Assembly (NCBI GenBank): GCA_019914945.1
Contig: CM034102.1
Coordinates: forward strand, 15,241,501 to 15,305,500
Reading direction: 5' to 3'
Source: Typha latifolia
Taxonomy: Eukaryota; Streptophyta; Magnoliopsida; Poales; Typhaceae
Length of the DNA stretch: 64,000 nucleotides
Shown here in pieces: positions 38,597-51,400 of the stretch. Each line of letters starts with the position of its first letter. Position 1 is the first letter of the stretch. The position numbers were made by a program, and so were the translations under genes. The notes under the pieces were generated by a model. The model ran no database searches. It was not told the DNA's origin and saw only the letters and a list, made by a program, of their open reading frames with translations.

Positions 38597-39298
38597 CATC
38601 ATAAACGTGGAAACTCTGGATTCAAATGCACACTCTTTTAAGACTGTCAAGTTTGTACATACATCAAAAGAGTCATTCTTGTGCTCAAGATGGTAGACTT
38701 TTTTTTATAAGAATAGTTGGAGGCATTGATAAGTTGTTCTTCTTGAACCCGGCCCATTGCTCAGGAGGCCATTTACAATGAGAAACTTTATTTAAACAAG
38801 CGGAACGCATTCTGGATACCATCAGTACTCTCGTGATTCGTGTACTTAAGCTAATGAGATATCCTACAACCTGCTGCATGCCTATATTTTGCTGCGAAGT
38901 TAATGCTCTAGAAAAGCAAAAGTTAATATGGTCATGGAGTGAGATAATCACACATCCACGTTCCACGTGCGAGCACATGCATGCAGTTAGCTGCCGCAAT
39001 GCATGTGGCTGCGGCGGCGTGCCAGCGCGACGGGGCTATATATCTGCACGTGCATTTCACACTTTCTTTCTCGAGGACTTGGAGAGCTACCGAGTTACCC
39101 CTCTCCCTGCATCTGCATGCCACCGTGACCGTGATCTTCTCTTTGGAATCTGATGGGAATGAGTGAGGAGATCAGAGGAGATCTATAAGAATACTTTTCT
39201 TCTTTCTTGTTTTTTTTATTTTTTTATTTTACTAATGATAGAACTGAGAGAGAGAGAGAGATTGCTAGCTTATTTTGGAGAAGGAACGAATGATTAGA
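38597..39298. other. Intergenic region with promoter-like, GC-richer segment
   Basis: About 38940-39130 is richer in GC and carries CACGTG (38964 and 39046), a TATA-like gctatatatc near 39034 and a 9-bp inverted repeat (38974-39007). No convincing open frame follows. Confidence 0.4.
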
Positions 39299-39646
39299 GT
39301 TTTTTTTAACTAAAATATAAAATATTTACCGACCACAGTTCAAACTATTTTCTGAATTAGTACTATAGTAATTTTAATTATTTCTAGTATACTGAAAAAC
39401 TGTTAGAAAAATTATTGTAGTAGACAATAAATTTTTTTCATTATTATTTTTATAAAATCACTTTCAGAGAAAGCGATTTATTTTATATAAATCACTTTCA
39501 GATCTGAAAGCGATTTATATAGAGAAAATGACTAAAAATCGTTGGACTGGACAATGATTTCACTATAGTACTAGTTTGAGAAATAGTTTAAGTAATATTA
39601 TATTTTAAATAATATTTTGTACTGTAATAATATTTTGGTCAAAAAC
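39299..39646. mobile_element. 348-bp AT-rich MITE with terminal inverted repeats and TTAGA duplication
   Basis: The ends are inverted repeats: GTTTTTTTTAACTAAAATAT on the left and, on the opposite strand at the right end, GTTTTTGACCAAAATAT. Inner arms also match (aaactatttt..tagtactatagt on both sides). TTAGA flanks the element at 39294-39298 and 39647-39651. The centre holds a 38-bp near-perfect palindrome (39484-39521). No coding capacity. The superfamily is not clear from a 5-bp duplication. Confidence 0.7.
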
Positions 39647-40560
39647 TTAGAATAATTACATCTCTGACTTAACGGTTGCCCATTTCATATTGACGAAAAA
39701 TATTAAATAATTATCCAACAGATAATTAACAAAGAAATTTTTATAGTTAACAAGTTAATATATCACGACGAATAACCTTTATCTATAAAAATAAGCAACA
39801 GCTAAAAGTAATTGGCAGCGAAGGAAGGGCAAAAGTACCATACGTGGGCCGGTACTCTCTGTGCTAGCTGTGCGGCCTTATATCAGGTTGTTTCTTTCTC
39901 TCTCTTAAACTTTGGATATATATATATATAAAGATACCAAGCAGTGTGGGTCCCTCTCTTTTCTTTCTCTCACTAAAACTTCGAACAGGATGTATAGTTA
40001 GAAACCAAATAATATTATAAGGGGAAGATATGTGATGCATGTGCTTCCATGTGCTCGGCCGTTACGTTCCAGCAACAAAACAGCTCAGCAAAAGGCCGAA
40101 CGCCATCACTCCTCCCTCGTGGTTGTAAGTGTCATCCAACTTCTCCTTTACGTTTCCATGCACATCCTCCCTTCCTTCTCTTCCACGTACACTTTGGCTA
40201 CTAGCTAGCCACCCATGTTACAAACTATTTACTATTTGGTCCCCCCCCGCCTTACAACCCTTTCAAGAAATTAAAGGAAAAAAGATCAAAAAGAAAAGAT
40301 AAGATAAGCAGGTGACATTAAAAAAAGAATAAAATTATAATATTTTGTTGTAATGTAACATAGAACTCTGACTATACCTTGCAAATATCATAGATAACAA
40401 AAACAATGATAATAATATTTATACTTATAATAATAATAATAATAATAATAATAACTAGCCAGGTGTCATTAAGGGGGAGGCTTTCGATGACTACGAGGAT
40501 ATAGAACTGTGTGAAATCTCTGTCACCACCTTGTAGTAAAATAGAATCGCCGGCCCTGTC
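39647..40560. other. Intergenic DNA upstream of the bHLH gene
   Basis: AT-rich, with a TA run near 39917-39930, a C run at 40242-40248 and an (AAT/ATA)n microsatellite at about 40428-40453. No gene found. Confidence 0.5.
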
Positions 40561-40561
40561 T

Positions 40562-40745
40562 ACGTGTCAAAGCTGTCAGACACGTGCGCCTGATACGACG
40601 TGTCGTCCACGATTGGGGCCCACGACCTCGCAAAACGACAAACGACACCCCATGCTTTAGAACTTTCTCCCCCTTGGCCATAGCCTTCGTTGGAACCACA
40701 TGCCTCTCCTCTCTCTTTCATCTCTTTCTCTCTATATATATTATC
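40562..40745 (+). promoter_or_regulatory. Promoter of the small bHLH gene: ACGT-core cluster and TATA box
   Basis: Three ACGT-core elements in 43 bp: ACGTGTC (40562-40568), the G-box CACGTG (40581-40586) and ACGTGTC (40598-40604). A TATA box tatatata (about 40733-40740) lies 90-100 bp before the ATG. Such clusters bind bZIP (ABRE) and bHLH/PIF factors, so control by ABA or light is possible (inference). Confidence 0.6.
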
Positions 40746-40829
40746 TTCCTCCCTCTCCTCCACTCTTCTATATACCTTCCTTCTATTCTTCTGTCGTTCC
40801 TCTGTCCATTCCTTTTGCCTTCCTACACG

Positions 40830-41099
40830 ATGGAGAGAGCTAACAAAGTCGCGGCCGCCGGCCGACGCCGCAGAGGATCTGCGTTTTTTCTGGCGTCTAA
40901 GGTTTGCTCGCGGCGAAAGGAGAGGCGTAATTTTCGCGGGTCGTCGGTGAGGACGAAGGTGATGGAGCTCCGAAGGCTCGTGCCGGGCAGCGAGGAGTTG
41001 CCGGCGGAGCAGCTATTCCTGCGCACCGCCGACTATATTTTCAAATTAAGGTTGCAAGTGAATGTGTTGAGAGCTCTTTCCGAGTTGTACATGCCTTGA
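40830..41099 (+). CDS. Small atypical bHLH regulator, 89 aa
   Basis: Intronless, GC-rich gene for a short protein with a basic N-terminus (GRRRRG, SRRKERR) and a helix-loop-helix that reads VRTKVMELRRLVPG, loop SEELPAEQ, then LFLRTADYIFKLRLQVNVLR. The usual DNA-contacting Glu and Arg residues of a canonical basic region are missing. This is the plan of plant non-DNA-binding HLH proteins of the UPB1/PAR/IBH1 type, which titrate other bHLH factors in growth control (family knowledge); the exact subgroup is uncertain. The frame stays open upstream to 40584, but that start lies before the TATA box, so the ATG at 40830 (context acacgATGG) is preferred. Confidence 0.85.
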   Translation: MERANKVAAAGRRRRGSAFFLASKVCSRRKERRNFRGSSVRTKVMELRRLVPGSEELPAEQLFLRTADYIFKLRLQVNVLRALSELYMP

Positions 41100-41137
41100 T
41101 CTACCAATATTAAACGCCACGTTTCTTGTAGATTTGT

Positions 41138-41139
<2 letters not shown>

Positions 41140-41186
<47 letters not shown>
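41140..41186. repeat. (AT)n microsatellite in the bHLH 3' region
   Basis: About 46 bp of uninterrupted AT repeat roughly 40 bp after the bHLH stop codon. Confidence 0.97.
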
Positions 41187-41194
<8 letters not shown>

Positions 41195-42413
41195 TTCATA
41201 TTTGTCTGTTAGGTATTATAGTTACAGATCATATGTCATATATAAATTTATATGTGAGTTTGGATTTGGTTATTGTTTGTAATATTTGTTTGTTAGACTT
41301 AGATCGGATTGTTTTCATTATTTCGAGGTAAACTGAGCCTCGGATATTGTATTTGGCTTCTTTTTTTTTATAGTTCATGAACTTTTATATGTAGACTAAA
41401 TATATGATTTTTTTCCTAATTTATTTATGTTCTTTACATCTGTTGTTCCAAATAATGGAACCATATTTTGATATAGTTATTGTTTATCTATTCTGCAAGA
41501 TTATATATGCAAGTTGCATCCAGTGATCATCAAAGTTATTTTCTTTTTCAACCTGTAGTCTTGAAGGATGATGTGATCTTCTAAGTAATTAGAGATGACC
41601 AAAAACTTTGTTCTAACTTCTTTACACAACATTCGGACTTGACTCGGTGAAAACAAGAAGCTTAATTAGAGGATTTTTATTTATTTTTTAATCTTTGGTG
41701 GCCATCCTTCTACTCGTTTGTTCCTTAATTTATACATAATTTTTTTGATAAATAAATAAATAAATTACACAAATAGTATAGTTTAAAGCATAACAAGCTT
41801 GTTAAGATTAGCGTTTCATGCATATCATTTTTTTTAACCTTATAAGAGATTCTAAATTTCTAGTGATCTCAAAGCTTGTTCAACTAATAGTCCGCTTAGG
41901 CAGCTGCCTAAGATCTCCGAACCGATTAATAATTTTAACCGCAGATTTAGAGACCCTACATCTAATTTAATAAAGTTGAATTATTTATGAAAGTGAAAGA
42001 AACACTCTAATTTTTCTACTTTGTTTATCCAAAATATCACAAAATGATGAACTTTTAATAACATTTTAATTTCATACTTTTCATCTTCTTAAATGCTACT
42101 TATGAGTATAATATTTTATACGATATTAATGGGGATAACAAGTGTGATATAAAAAATTAAGTAGTTATTAATTAAGTATTTATTGGTTACAAACTTTCAA
42201 AGTCGTAGCATTTTCATATCAAAATATTTTAGGATTTTCATCCATAACTATAAAAAGATTATTTCCGGAGCCTAGAGGAATCTTGGCGGGAATAAGATAT
42301 GAAATTCTTAAACTACCCCCATTATCTTGTATAATAGCATAGGGATATTACGGTCTTTTTCAGGTTCATTCCCTGATCCGCCGCCTCTAACCCAGTTCAA
42401 AATCTAAATTCTG

Positions 42414-42449
<36 letters not shown>

Positions 42450-42457
42450 GCTTCTCC
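41187..42457. other. Intergenic region between bHLH and CTC1
   Basis: AT-rich, no gene found. It contains a perfect 18-bp palindrome CTTAGGCAGCTGCCTAAG (41895-41912) and a (CT)n tract (42418-42448) in the CTC1 leader, directly before the ATG at 42458. Confidence 0.55.
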
Positions 42458-45400
42458 ATGGAGGACATCCGTCTCGTCTCGCTCTCCGATCTCCTTCGCA
42501 TCTCTCGTCCTTTCACCGGCGCCGCCTCCCTCCACCTCTCCTCCTCGTCTCATCCGTTCAAAATGACCGACCTCGAAACGTATATCCAGTCTTCCGATCG
42601 AAACCCTAGCCCTAGTTCTTTCTCCGCCATCAAGAAGCCCGTTATTCTAACCGGAAAATTCTCTCTTCTCCCGGAGGATTCCGGTCGATGCAGAGGTTGT
42701 CAAAACCACTGCCTTTCCTTCTCTGATGGACCCTCCAGGGTTTGCTGTTACGTTCTTGATTTCGATCCTAACGTCCTCGGCAGAGAGATTCATGTGCTGG
42801 CTTGGAATTTTGTTCCTCTTAAGGATGGGGCCGATGGAGGAGTCTTAGAAGTGATCAGGTGGTGCTTTTCGGGTAGGGAAGTCGTGTCTGATCGTGAATT
42901 CTTGTTGTCGATGCCATCGACATCTTCGTCTCAAGAAACCCATTCAATCTCTTGTGGTCGTGCCTACGGTGTTCTTAGTTCGGTCAGTTCAGTCTTTAAC
43001 GTCCCTCGTGCGGCACAATCTCGCGGGAATCAGAAGAAATCTCATGCAAATATAGTTCATGGTGGGGACTCTGTTGGGTTTCTTGCTGAGATACTTTCCT
43101 GCGAGTGTGATATTTGTAGGAATTATTCATCGCATGTAGGAGGAGACGGTGTACATTCTTTCACCAAGTCAGTATTTGTATATTTTCTTAAACCTACGTC
43201 TCTATGGCGGCCCCTACTCTGCAAACTGGTTGGGGGATTAATTTTAGTCTCGGGATTGAAGAAGAAGCTTGTTTTTGTTGGAGGAGAGGAATCCTATGCC
43301 ATGTTCGTGTCAACAACGAAAACTACAGCGTCTTTATATCCATTACTGGTACAATCTCTACCTTCAGCTGGCATGGTAGAGAAAGCTAGAAATAATGAAA
43401 GAGTATATACTGGGGTTGTTGTCGGGATTTACATGAAGGGTGCGGTGATTGAGTTGGATAAAAATGTTTGGCTATTAGTTGATGATACGCAGGTTCTACC
43501 GCAGCATTCTATTCGAGTTGGTGCTATTGTATGTGATCTTTCCTGTTCGTACTATTGGAGTGATTCTTATATGCTTTCATAGGTTAATTTGTTGAATGTG
43601 TATTAAATCACCTTCAAACACTTCTTGCAGGTTTCTGTTACGAATTTTCATTTAGTTCGTCCAAAATTTGCTTGGACCAGGATAGTACTGCTTGGGACAT
43701 GTGTTAAAACTAACATTGTTATCAAGTCCTTTTCACTGTCCAACACCAAGTAAAGCAGCTGATTTAATCATGGTTATGTTGATTTTGCTGTCTCTGTACC
43801 CTAGGTCTTACAGCTGCTATGATTTTGCAGATGTCATACAAAGACGCAGAGAACAAGCCTCTTGGGGAAGTTCATTGAGTCTCTAACATTATCTGTTAGA
43901 TTTTGGTAGGTACTTGGAAAACCTTAATCTGGTTCCCTGCTAATCAGATTCATCTAGTTGACATGGTGTAATTAACTTCTTTTTTGTTGGATACCAGGGT
44001 ATTACTTTTGATCTCATGCTTTAAGGAAAAATTTGGAATGTTTCTATCTGACAAGGAAATTCTGGGCTCAAGACATGTAATTTTGTATTTGGGAGTAGAT
44101 TTTTGTATGCTGTAGCACTATACCATATAATACTTGCATTGGCATTTTATTTTGTTCTCTGTCAGTTTGTTTTAACTAACAATTAACATGCAAGGCATCA
44201 ACAGAAGGAAGGATTGGCTCAAATCTATGCTACGAGATATTTATCTTCAGATGCCTTTAAATGCCAGGTGAATTGGTTACTTCTAGTGATTTAAATTAAC
44301 GTTTTTTAACCTTTTCTTGTTGGTGCCACTAAAATTGTTTTCTTCTTGAACTGACTTATGTTGTACTTGGATTGAGGGCAGTCATCTAATCTTTCAATAA
44401 TTCTGCTGCTTGTTCTTCATTCTTTGGTTTTGTAATTCCTACTCTGAATTGCTAACAGCAGGGAATGTTTATGAAATTTTGCAAGCATGATCGGTGTACT
44501 TATGATGCTGGATCAAGCCTGACACCTCTAAAGCTGGTAAGAATTTCCTCTGTAAATTAATTTTAAATGATTTGAGGGCTTCTAGAACTCCTTTTCTTCA
44601 TATTACTAAACTCTCTTTCTTGATCAGGTAATACCTCTATCTAATTTTGTCAGCAAATGTGAAGAAATATGGGTGTCAATGCTACCAAAGATACAGGAAG
44701 ATGCTAAAGAACTTGGAGATACTAACACTTTTAACCATTTCTTCTGTGAAACCACGTCTTATCCTAGTGTTATTAGAAGATTAATACCAAGTGAAAATCT
44801 GGGCTTCATTTTAATGGGGAGAATCAAGGTTAGTGACAATTCTTATTATCTCATATATACTACATTTCCATTCTTGGCTTGTTTTCTCTTATTATCTCAA
44901 CTTTGGAGACTGATTTACTACTTTTACTGAATAATTAAACATACCTTTTGATTTTCTATTTACATCGGTTGATGAGGTTGCTCCTAGGAGAATCTTAGTA
45001 AAATGATTGATGATATTAACAAGTAGTTTGCAGATATAAAAGGATGAGAAATCAACCTAGAAAGATCTGATTACATATTGCCGAAAAGATTGCCTTGCAT
45101 ATTTCAAGCCTTGTTCCAGTTCTATGCGAATGAATCCATTGTATGAAGAATATCAACATAGCTTTTAACTTTTTCATCCTGTGATCCATGACCTGCCTCA
45201 CATTGCTTTTTGTTATGTAAGTTCTCTGCTTGTTTACAGGTTACTGTTCTGGAACACTGTCCCTACTTGGTTCTCTAACATGATTTATGTATCCATCTTT
45301 ACTCTGTTAGTTTATTTTAAGTTCGCTATTGCAGTCCAAGTTTTGTCTACATTGTGTCTCTTGCTTGATGTTATGAAAATTCAAATGGCCATTGTCGTTC

Positions 45401-48400
45401 CTCATGATTGCATTTCTCAATTAATGTCTTTGTTCGGTAGATTTGCAGTCACCAACATTTGATGATAAAAACATCATGGTTCCTACTCAAACTTTTATTC
45501 ATCTGAAGTAATATCTATGATTGGAAGGGGTTTTTTGGGTACTGGGTTTGGTTCTCTCGACATCACTTGAAGTCACACTATCTAAGAAAATGTTATGTAT
45601 AATGATGAGTCAAAGTAATGAATTTTACACTGCAGTTTCTTGATTTATTTATGTCATAACAAACATAAGAGTGATTTCATATCTATGGTCTTCTTATTTG
45701 TGCCCTCAGACCTCTTCATCTTCGGGGAGGTTGCAGTTGGTTGATGCAACAGGAAGTCTAGATGTTGTGATACCAGACCTATTGTCAAATATCAATGAGC
45801 AAAGTGTTTATGAGGTAATGTACTATGCCAATTTTACTTTGTTTTCATCTTTTGTATGAAAGTTACTTGATTAATGGCTTAAATTTCTAATAGTATGGTG
45901 CTTCATAAATTTATTGCTGTGAGAAATTTTTTCCCTTATGGTGCCCTTTTCTTTTAGAGTCCATAATTTCCTTAAGTTTATGTGAAAGGAAGGAGATGAT
46001 GGAAATTGGAAAAGACTAGGAGATGATGTGAATTGGAGAAGACTGAAAAAGAGGAGATAAAGGGAATTGAAGATTTAATGAAAAAGACAAAAAAGGGGTC
46101 CCGCAATTTTTATGTGGTTAAATCATAAGAGTTTAAATTAATTAGGTTTGGGTTAATGGATTGTGGATGCAAAAGTAGACCCGCAAATCCATTTCACAAG
46201 AGTTTAAGTCAAGTGGGTCTGAGCTAATGAGTCGTTGATGCAAAAGCAGCCCCACAGGCTTCTTTTACATGAGTTTAAGTCAATTGAGTTTGGGCTGATT
46301 GGTTGTGGATGCAAAGTAGACTCATTTTGGACTCAAACCTACCCATTTCGGCCGAAATTCACTGTTCATACCTGATATCAGTCATTTATCTACTATCAAG
46401 CCTTGTTTTGGATTGTGTCTGGCTGATATTTCAAACCATGATATGAAATTGAAGGTTTTTTTTTCTTTTCCTTGTGCTACTTTAACATTTGCATTTCTTT
46501 GATCTTGGATTTTTCTGGATTTTATTTGTCTTATACCTAGTTATTACTTATCAGGTATGTTTTAATTTGTAAGATATCAGAGAACATGAACGATTTGGAA
46601 AAAAGGCATTAAATTTGATGCAAGGGATCTATATAATCAACAGTAAGTCATGTTCTAATGAAGTGAAAAGGATGACTTTTGCTGCTTATTGTTTCGTATG
46701 CTGCTATTTTACATCTGGTAAATGTATAGCGTAGTCCATGGGGTTGAATGCTGCCATATTGGAACTAACAATGACTCAATTTATCTCGTGTTAGATATGA
46801 AACTGATCAGTGCTGTCAAGATTCTAGCATGAACTTGTGAGATTTTAAAGTGGATAATTCTTACTCTTTGAGCAGTCTCACCATCTTGTTTTGATGGAAA
46901 TTTGAATTTTTCGTTTTTCAGGTCAGAGATTACAAGCTTGTCCTGGAAGGTTTGCCAACTCAGCTAGAAAATTTGCGATATCATTTTGGTCAACCTCTAT
47001 CTTGCAGGAGTATATTCCAACAGTTTGCTTTTAGAAAACAATTAGATGAGATTGCAGTTTATGCCCATTTCTATCTCAGGGACTCAAATTGCCTTCATGT
47101 TCCTTCCAGTATTCCTTCCCATCTGGCAAATACCAAGAGTAATGGTGGTGGATTGTTTCACCTGTTGCGCATAACTCACAAATTCCCTGCAAGTGATGAT
47201 GTATGTATAGCTAATTACTTAGATGTCTACTGCGACCTCCATGTTCTATATAAGTTCATTTGTTGACTCATTTTTTACTTCATTTACTGCTGCAGTTTCA
47301 AGATGATCCAAGTCCAACTATGTCAAAGTCCTCTAGTTTGTTTGCTGAGGCTTCGGTCTTCCCTTACGATCTCCTTTTTCCAGATAAAAGTGAATATAAT
47401 CAACTTGTAGGGGCTTTCCAGGACAAGCTAGATGCGAGTTCTGACTTTATGTATCGCCAAAAGGATCAGGAAATAAAATCGTCTACATCAGAAGAATTTG
47501 TTCTCTTATCAAGTAGAGTCTTTCCTACTGATCTAATCAGGAACCTTAAAGCACGTGAAAGGAGATTTTGTCATATTCCTTGTTCTCTTACCTATAAAAA
47601 CACCAATTTTCGTGGTACTCTAGTGCCTGGCTCCTTATGTCAATCTGATGACAATGCTCTGAGAGATTCAGTTGATAACCAACCTGCTTCGATAATTTTG
47701 CTAGAATTTAATTCTGCTAACTTTATCAGGTACCAGGTGAGCTTAGATAACATTTTTTTGTTCGTTTTCTTGGTAAAAGTATTGATGAACTAAATTATAT
47801 TTTTCAGATTATTTGGCCTTGATATGGTTCTTTTACTGTGCCATAACTGTGTTTTCATCCATCTGCCAGTTGCTTCGCATAGGTGGATACTATCTTGTTA
47901 AGTGCTCCAGCGAAGGCCTTCCATGCAATCAAAGGAAGTGTGAATGTTTGCAATGTTCTAAAGCTCTTGTAATTTCTCGAGATAGTTTATGGAGTTTTTC
48001 TACCTCTGTCAGTGAGAATAATAATCAAAAAGAGTCATCAGAGAATCACTCTTCTGGAGTTTCTTCTGTCAGAATCAGTGGAAATTCTTCAAGAAAATGC
48101 TGCCAGAATGAACTAATACTTTTACATCCTTTGAACCACTTTCATGAAAACTCAGACTTTCATTTGAGTCTATTTTGTGAAGCGGTTGTATCAGTGAAGG
48201 AAAAAGTACTGCAACATGCATTGGCCAGGCTTGTTCCTTTTCCAAGTGAAGTATTGAGTACATCATCATGTGTTCAACTTATGATGGCTGAGCTACCAAT
48301 GCCTGCTGTTTTGCGGGGCTGCAGGCTGGCTCAAGGAGACCTGATATCATTAAATGGAAACATAGAGCATATTCATTTAATTAATTGCAAATCTAGATCT

Positions 48401-51400
48401 TTTATGAGCCCTAAGTGTTTGGCTGAAAGTGGGAAAAGAACACCCAACTTCTGTATTCATGTAGCAGATGATAATTGTATGGTAAATATCCATTTAAAAA
48501 TTTTCATCTGTGGCTGGTAAATTAATACCTCATAGCACAGTTTCATTCTTACAGGTGCAAATACGTGGTCATCTGAGTAAGCATGCCTATCCTATTGGGA
48601 TTGGAGCAGGAGTAAGAGCAACATTTCATCGGGTTCTCATCACATGGTATGGCCCTTATTAGTTACTATTACTTTATTGAAATATGGCTCCTCCATGACC
48701 ATGACTTCTTTTGTGCTCATAAGGAGAATGCTTTCCAAAATTACCTGCAATGTTCTTGCCTGTTTGGTGACATCTTGGATCATCAACTGTTCAAGTCTTC
48801 AAGATATGCTTTTTTACATTTACTTGATATGGGGCTAATATCGTGCTCCTATAGATTTTTAGAGCATTTATAGGGTTGTTAGATGTTTGTGTACGAATTA
48901 AGCGTATTAGATTGTTGTTAGTGTTGTTTTGTCAGTAGTTTCTCATTGTTTTAGTTTGTTTTGAATATCATAACTCAGGATTTTAATATTCACATCTTTT
49001 TTGGTCAAACTGACATTCCTTTTATTTTCTAGTTGTTCAAAAACATCATGACAACCTTGTAAAGTTGCATGATTTTAAATTACCAATCCTAGGAAAGTTG
49101 ATATCTTGATGAATTTAGTGTGTAAGAAAAATAATTGCAGGTCAAATGTTGGAAGCAAGGAAAATGGTTTTTAACTGACCATCTTACTCTAAAAGTTTAA
49201 GTTGGAGAACGGTAGTTTTATCTTTTTATATTCTAATACTCTCTCCCACTTTTAAGCATTTTAATAGGCTCAAGAAGTAGAATTGTATGGGTGGAGGTTT
49301 TATACCGTAAATGACATAGGCTGGCAGGATTTGAACTCAGGAATAGCTGCTCTGATACCTTATGGAAGTTCACACATATATTAGGATCTAGGAAAGTTGA
49401 AAACTTGAAATCAACTGTAGTATTTTAGATATCATGCATAATAGTATCGATTGCAAACAATCAGGTAGACACTTGAATACTAGAAATTTGTGGAGTGCCG
49501 GTGCCTTCTGCTTTGTCTTCTTCATCGAAATGTTTAGTGGCTTGCAATATGTTGCTGCAATTCTGATGTTGGCTAAAACTCTAACTAGTGAGTTACAACT
49601 TCATCACTATGGATGAGACCAACAACAATGACCTCCCATAGTATGGTCTCATCATCAAAATGCTTCTATATGCATTTTCCGTATGGTCTCAAATAAGAAA
49701 TGCTTGCAATGCTGCAACTTAACCATGTTTGAACTCCAGGTCTTCTAGCAGAAGGCATGAACTGTTACTAACTCCGGTGACTTTTATTGAAATTCACTCC
49801 ACCAAAGAAGTTGTTAACCAGAAGAAAGAAAAAAGAACTATGCAAGCATCCAGATTCCATTCTCTAAACAAGGCTTCGTCATACAAAGTTTCATTAGGTT
49901 TATTCTCACAGCTAATGAGATGCATGGACGATAAGCTCATTCGCTTCCACTGCAGGGTAAGAATTAAGAAGTCCTCTATTTCCGAATCGTATCATTATGC
50001 TTGTTTTATTAATGTGAAATTTTGAATTTATGTCTTCCATTTCATGCATGTTTTGTTTGAAACTTTGAATACCTTGGGATAGTGATAGTTGCTAATTGTT
50101 CTTATCTTAGAAAATTGACCCCCCTTTTTTCTTCTTGTTCCTCCTGGATGGTTGGCACTCTGCAACGCTGGTGGCACAGGTTGTTATGCCCTGTAAATTG
50201 GTGCTTGAAAACTATGTTCATGGCTCCATCAACGTAGAACCAGGCGGACAATGTAGAGTATTAAAAGTCAAGATCCCGATAGCTGGATTTGTTCTGGGTA
50301 AGGTATTCCAATGATGTCTAATTGCACTTCTGAGAATTTCAGTCAGTCTGAGTGAGAAAGAACACTTTTTAAAAAATATATGCTCAACTGTTGTAAAACA
50401 TCTTGAATAAATGTTCACAATGGGAGTCAGTTTTTGGTCTACTATTGTGGGAGATGTAATTCTACTTCCTAAGTTTCTTTTATTTATTTATTTTTACCTA
50501 TCCTGCATTAGTGTTATATTTGGCATTGAAACACTGAGGTTGCACATTTGTTTTGGTCAATGTCTGTTATGATATCTCTGTCCCCTGTGAGAAAGATTAC
50601 CGGTTGAAAATATATGCTTAACTGTTTTAAAACATCATGATAGATGGTCACAATGGAGTCAGTTTTTGCTTTATCCTGCATTAGCATAATAGTTGGCATT
50701 TAAACACTGAGGTTGCACATTTGCTGTAGTCAATATCTGTCAGACTTGGCAATTGTTCAAATGTTAGAACATTCAAAGATTACACATTTGCTCTTTGGAG
50801 GAAGCTTTGCAATTTTGTTGGTTGGTTGGTTGGTCCGGCTGATTAAGAGATAATTATACACTGAACACAACTTACCATTGAGGAGTTTACCAAACTACTG
50901 GTGATAGGTTAGCGGAGCAATGTTGGATTGTTTTGGTCAGATTAGAGTTTGATTGAGTTGCGATTCTTGGACATGTATGTTAACTTTAATGCATCCACAG
51001 AAACAGATCAGAACATAAACTTTAATCTAACTGCTCCATTGTTGATTGAACATTTGTCACATTAGGAACCAATTTAGTATGCTTAGCTGTTAGTACTCAC
51101 TTGAGTTCCACAGTAAACCTACAAAGCTGAAATCATCTCAATATTCTTGTTAAAATTTCACTTTCTGCTACAAGGTTGTTGATTTATAGTGTTCTAGTTA
51201 GTAGTCCAGGTTCCTTTAAATAAAAAAATTTGAAAGGCTAATTTGTGCTTCCTTGTCATTTCCTATGGAATCTAGCCTTCTCGTCAACAAATAAGATTAC
51301 CAATAATCACAATCTAAACCTGTCAAAGAAGATAATGAATCTTCATTTCCTATGCTTGAGCAAGTTTGCTATCCCTTTGGATTTTGTCAAATTAGTAGTC

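Noticed and set aside
40584..40829. N-terminal extension of the small bHLH protein
   Set aside because: The in-frame upstream ATG lies before the TATA box, and the added residues look like leader sequence.
49322..49362. tRNA-like sequence (gagttcaaatcc)
   Set aside because: No acceptor stem or anticodon arm; it fits a retrotransposon primer-binding-site relic.
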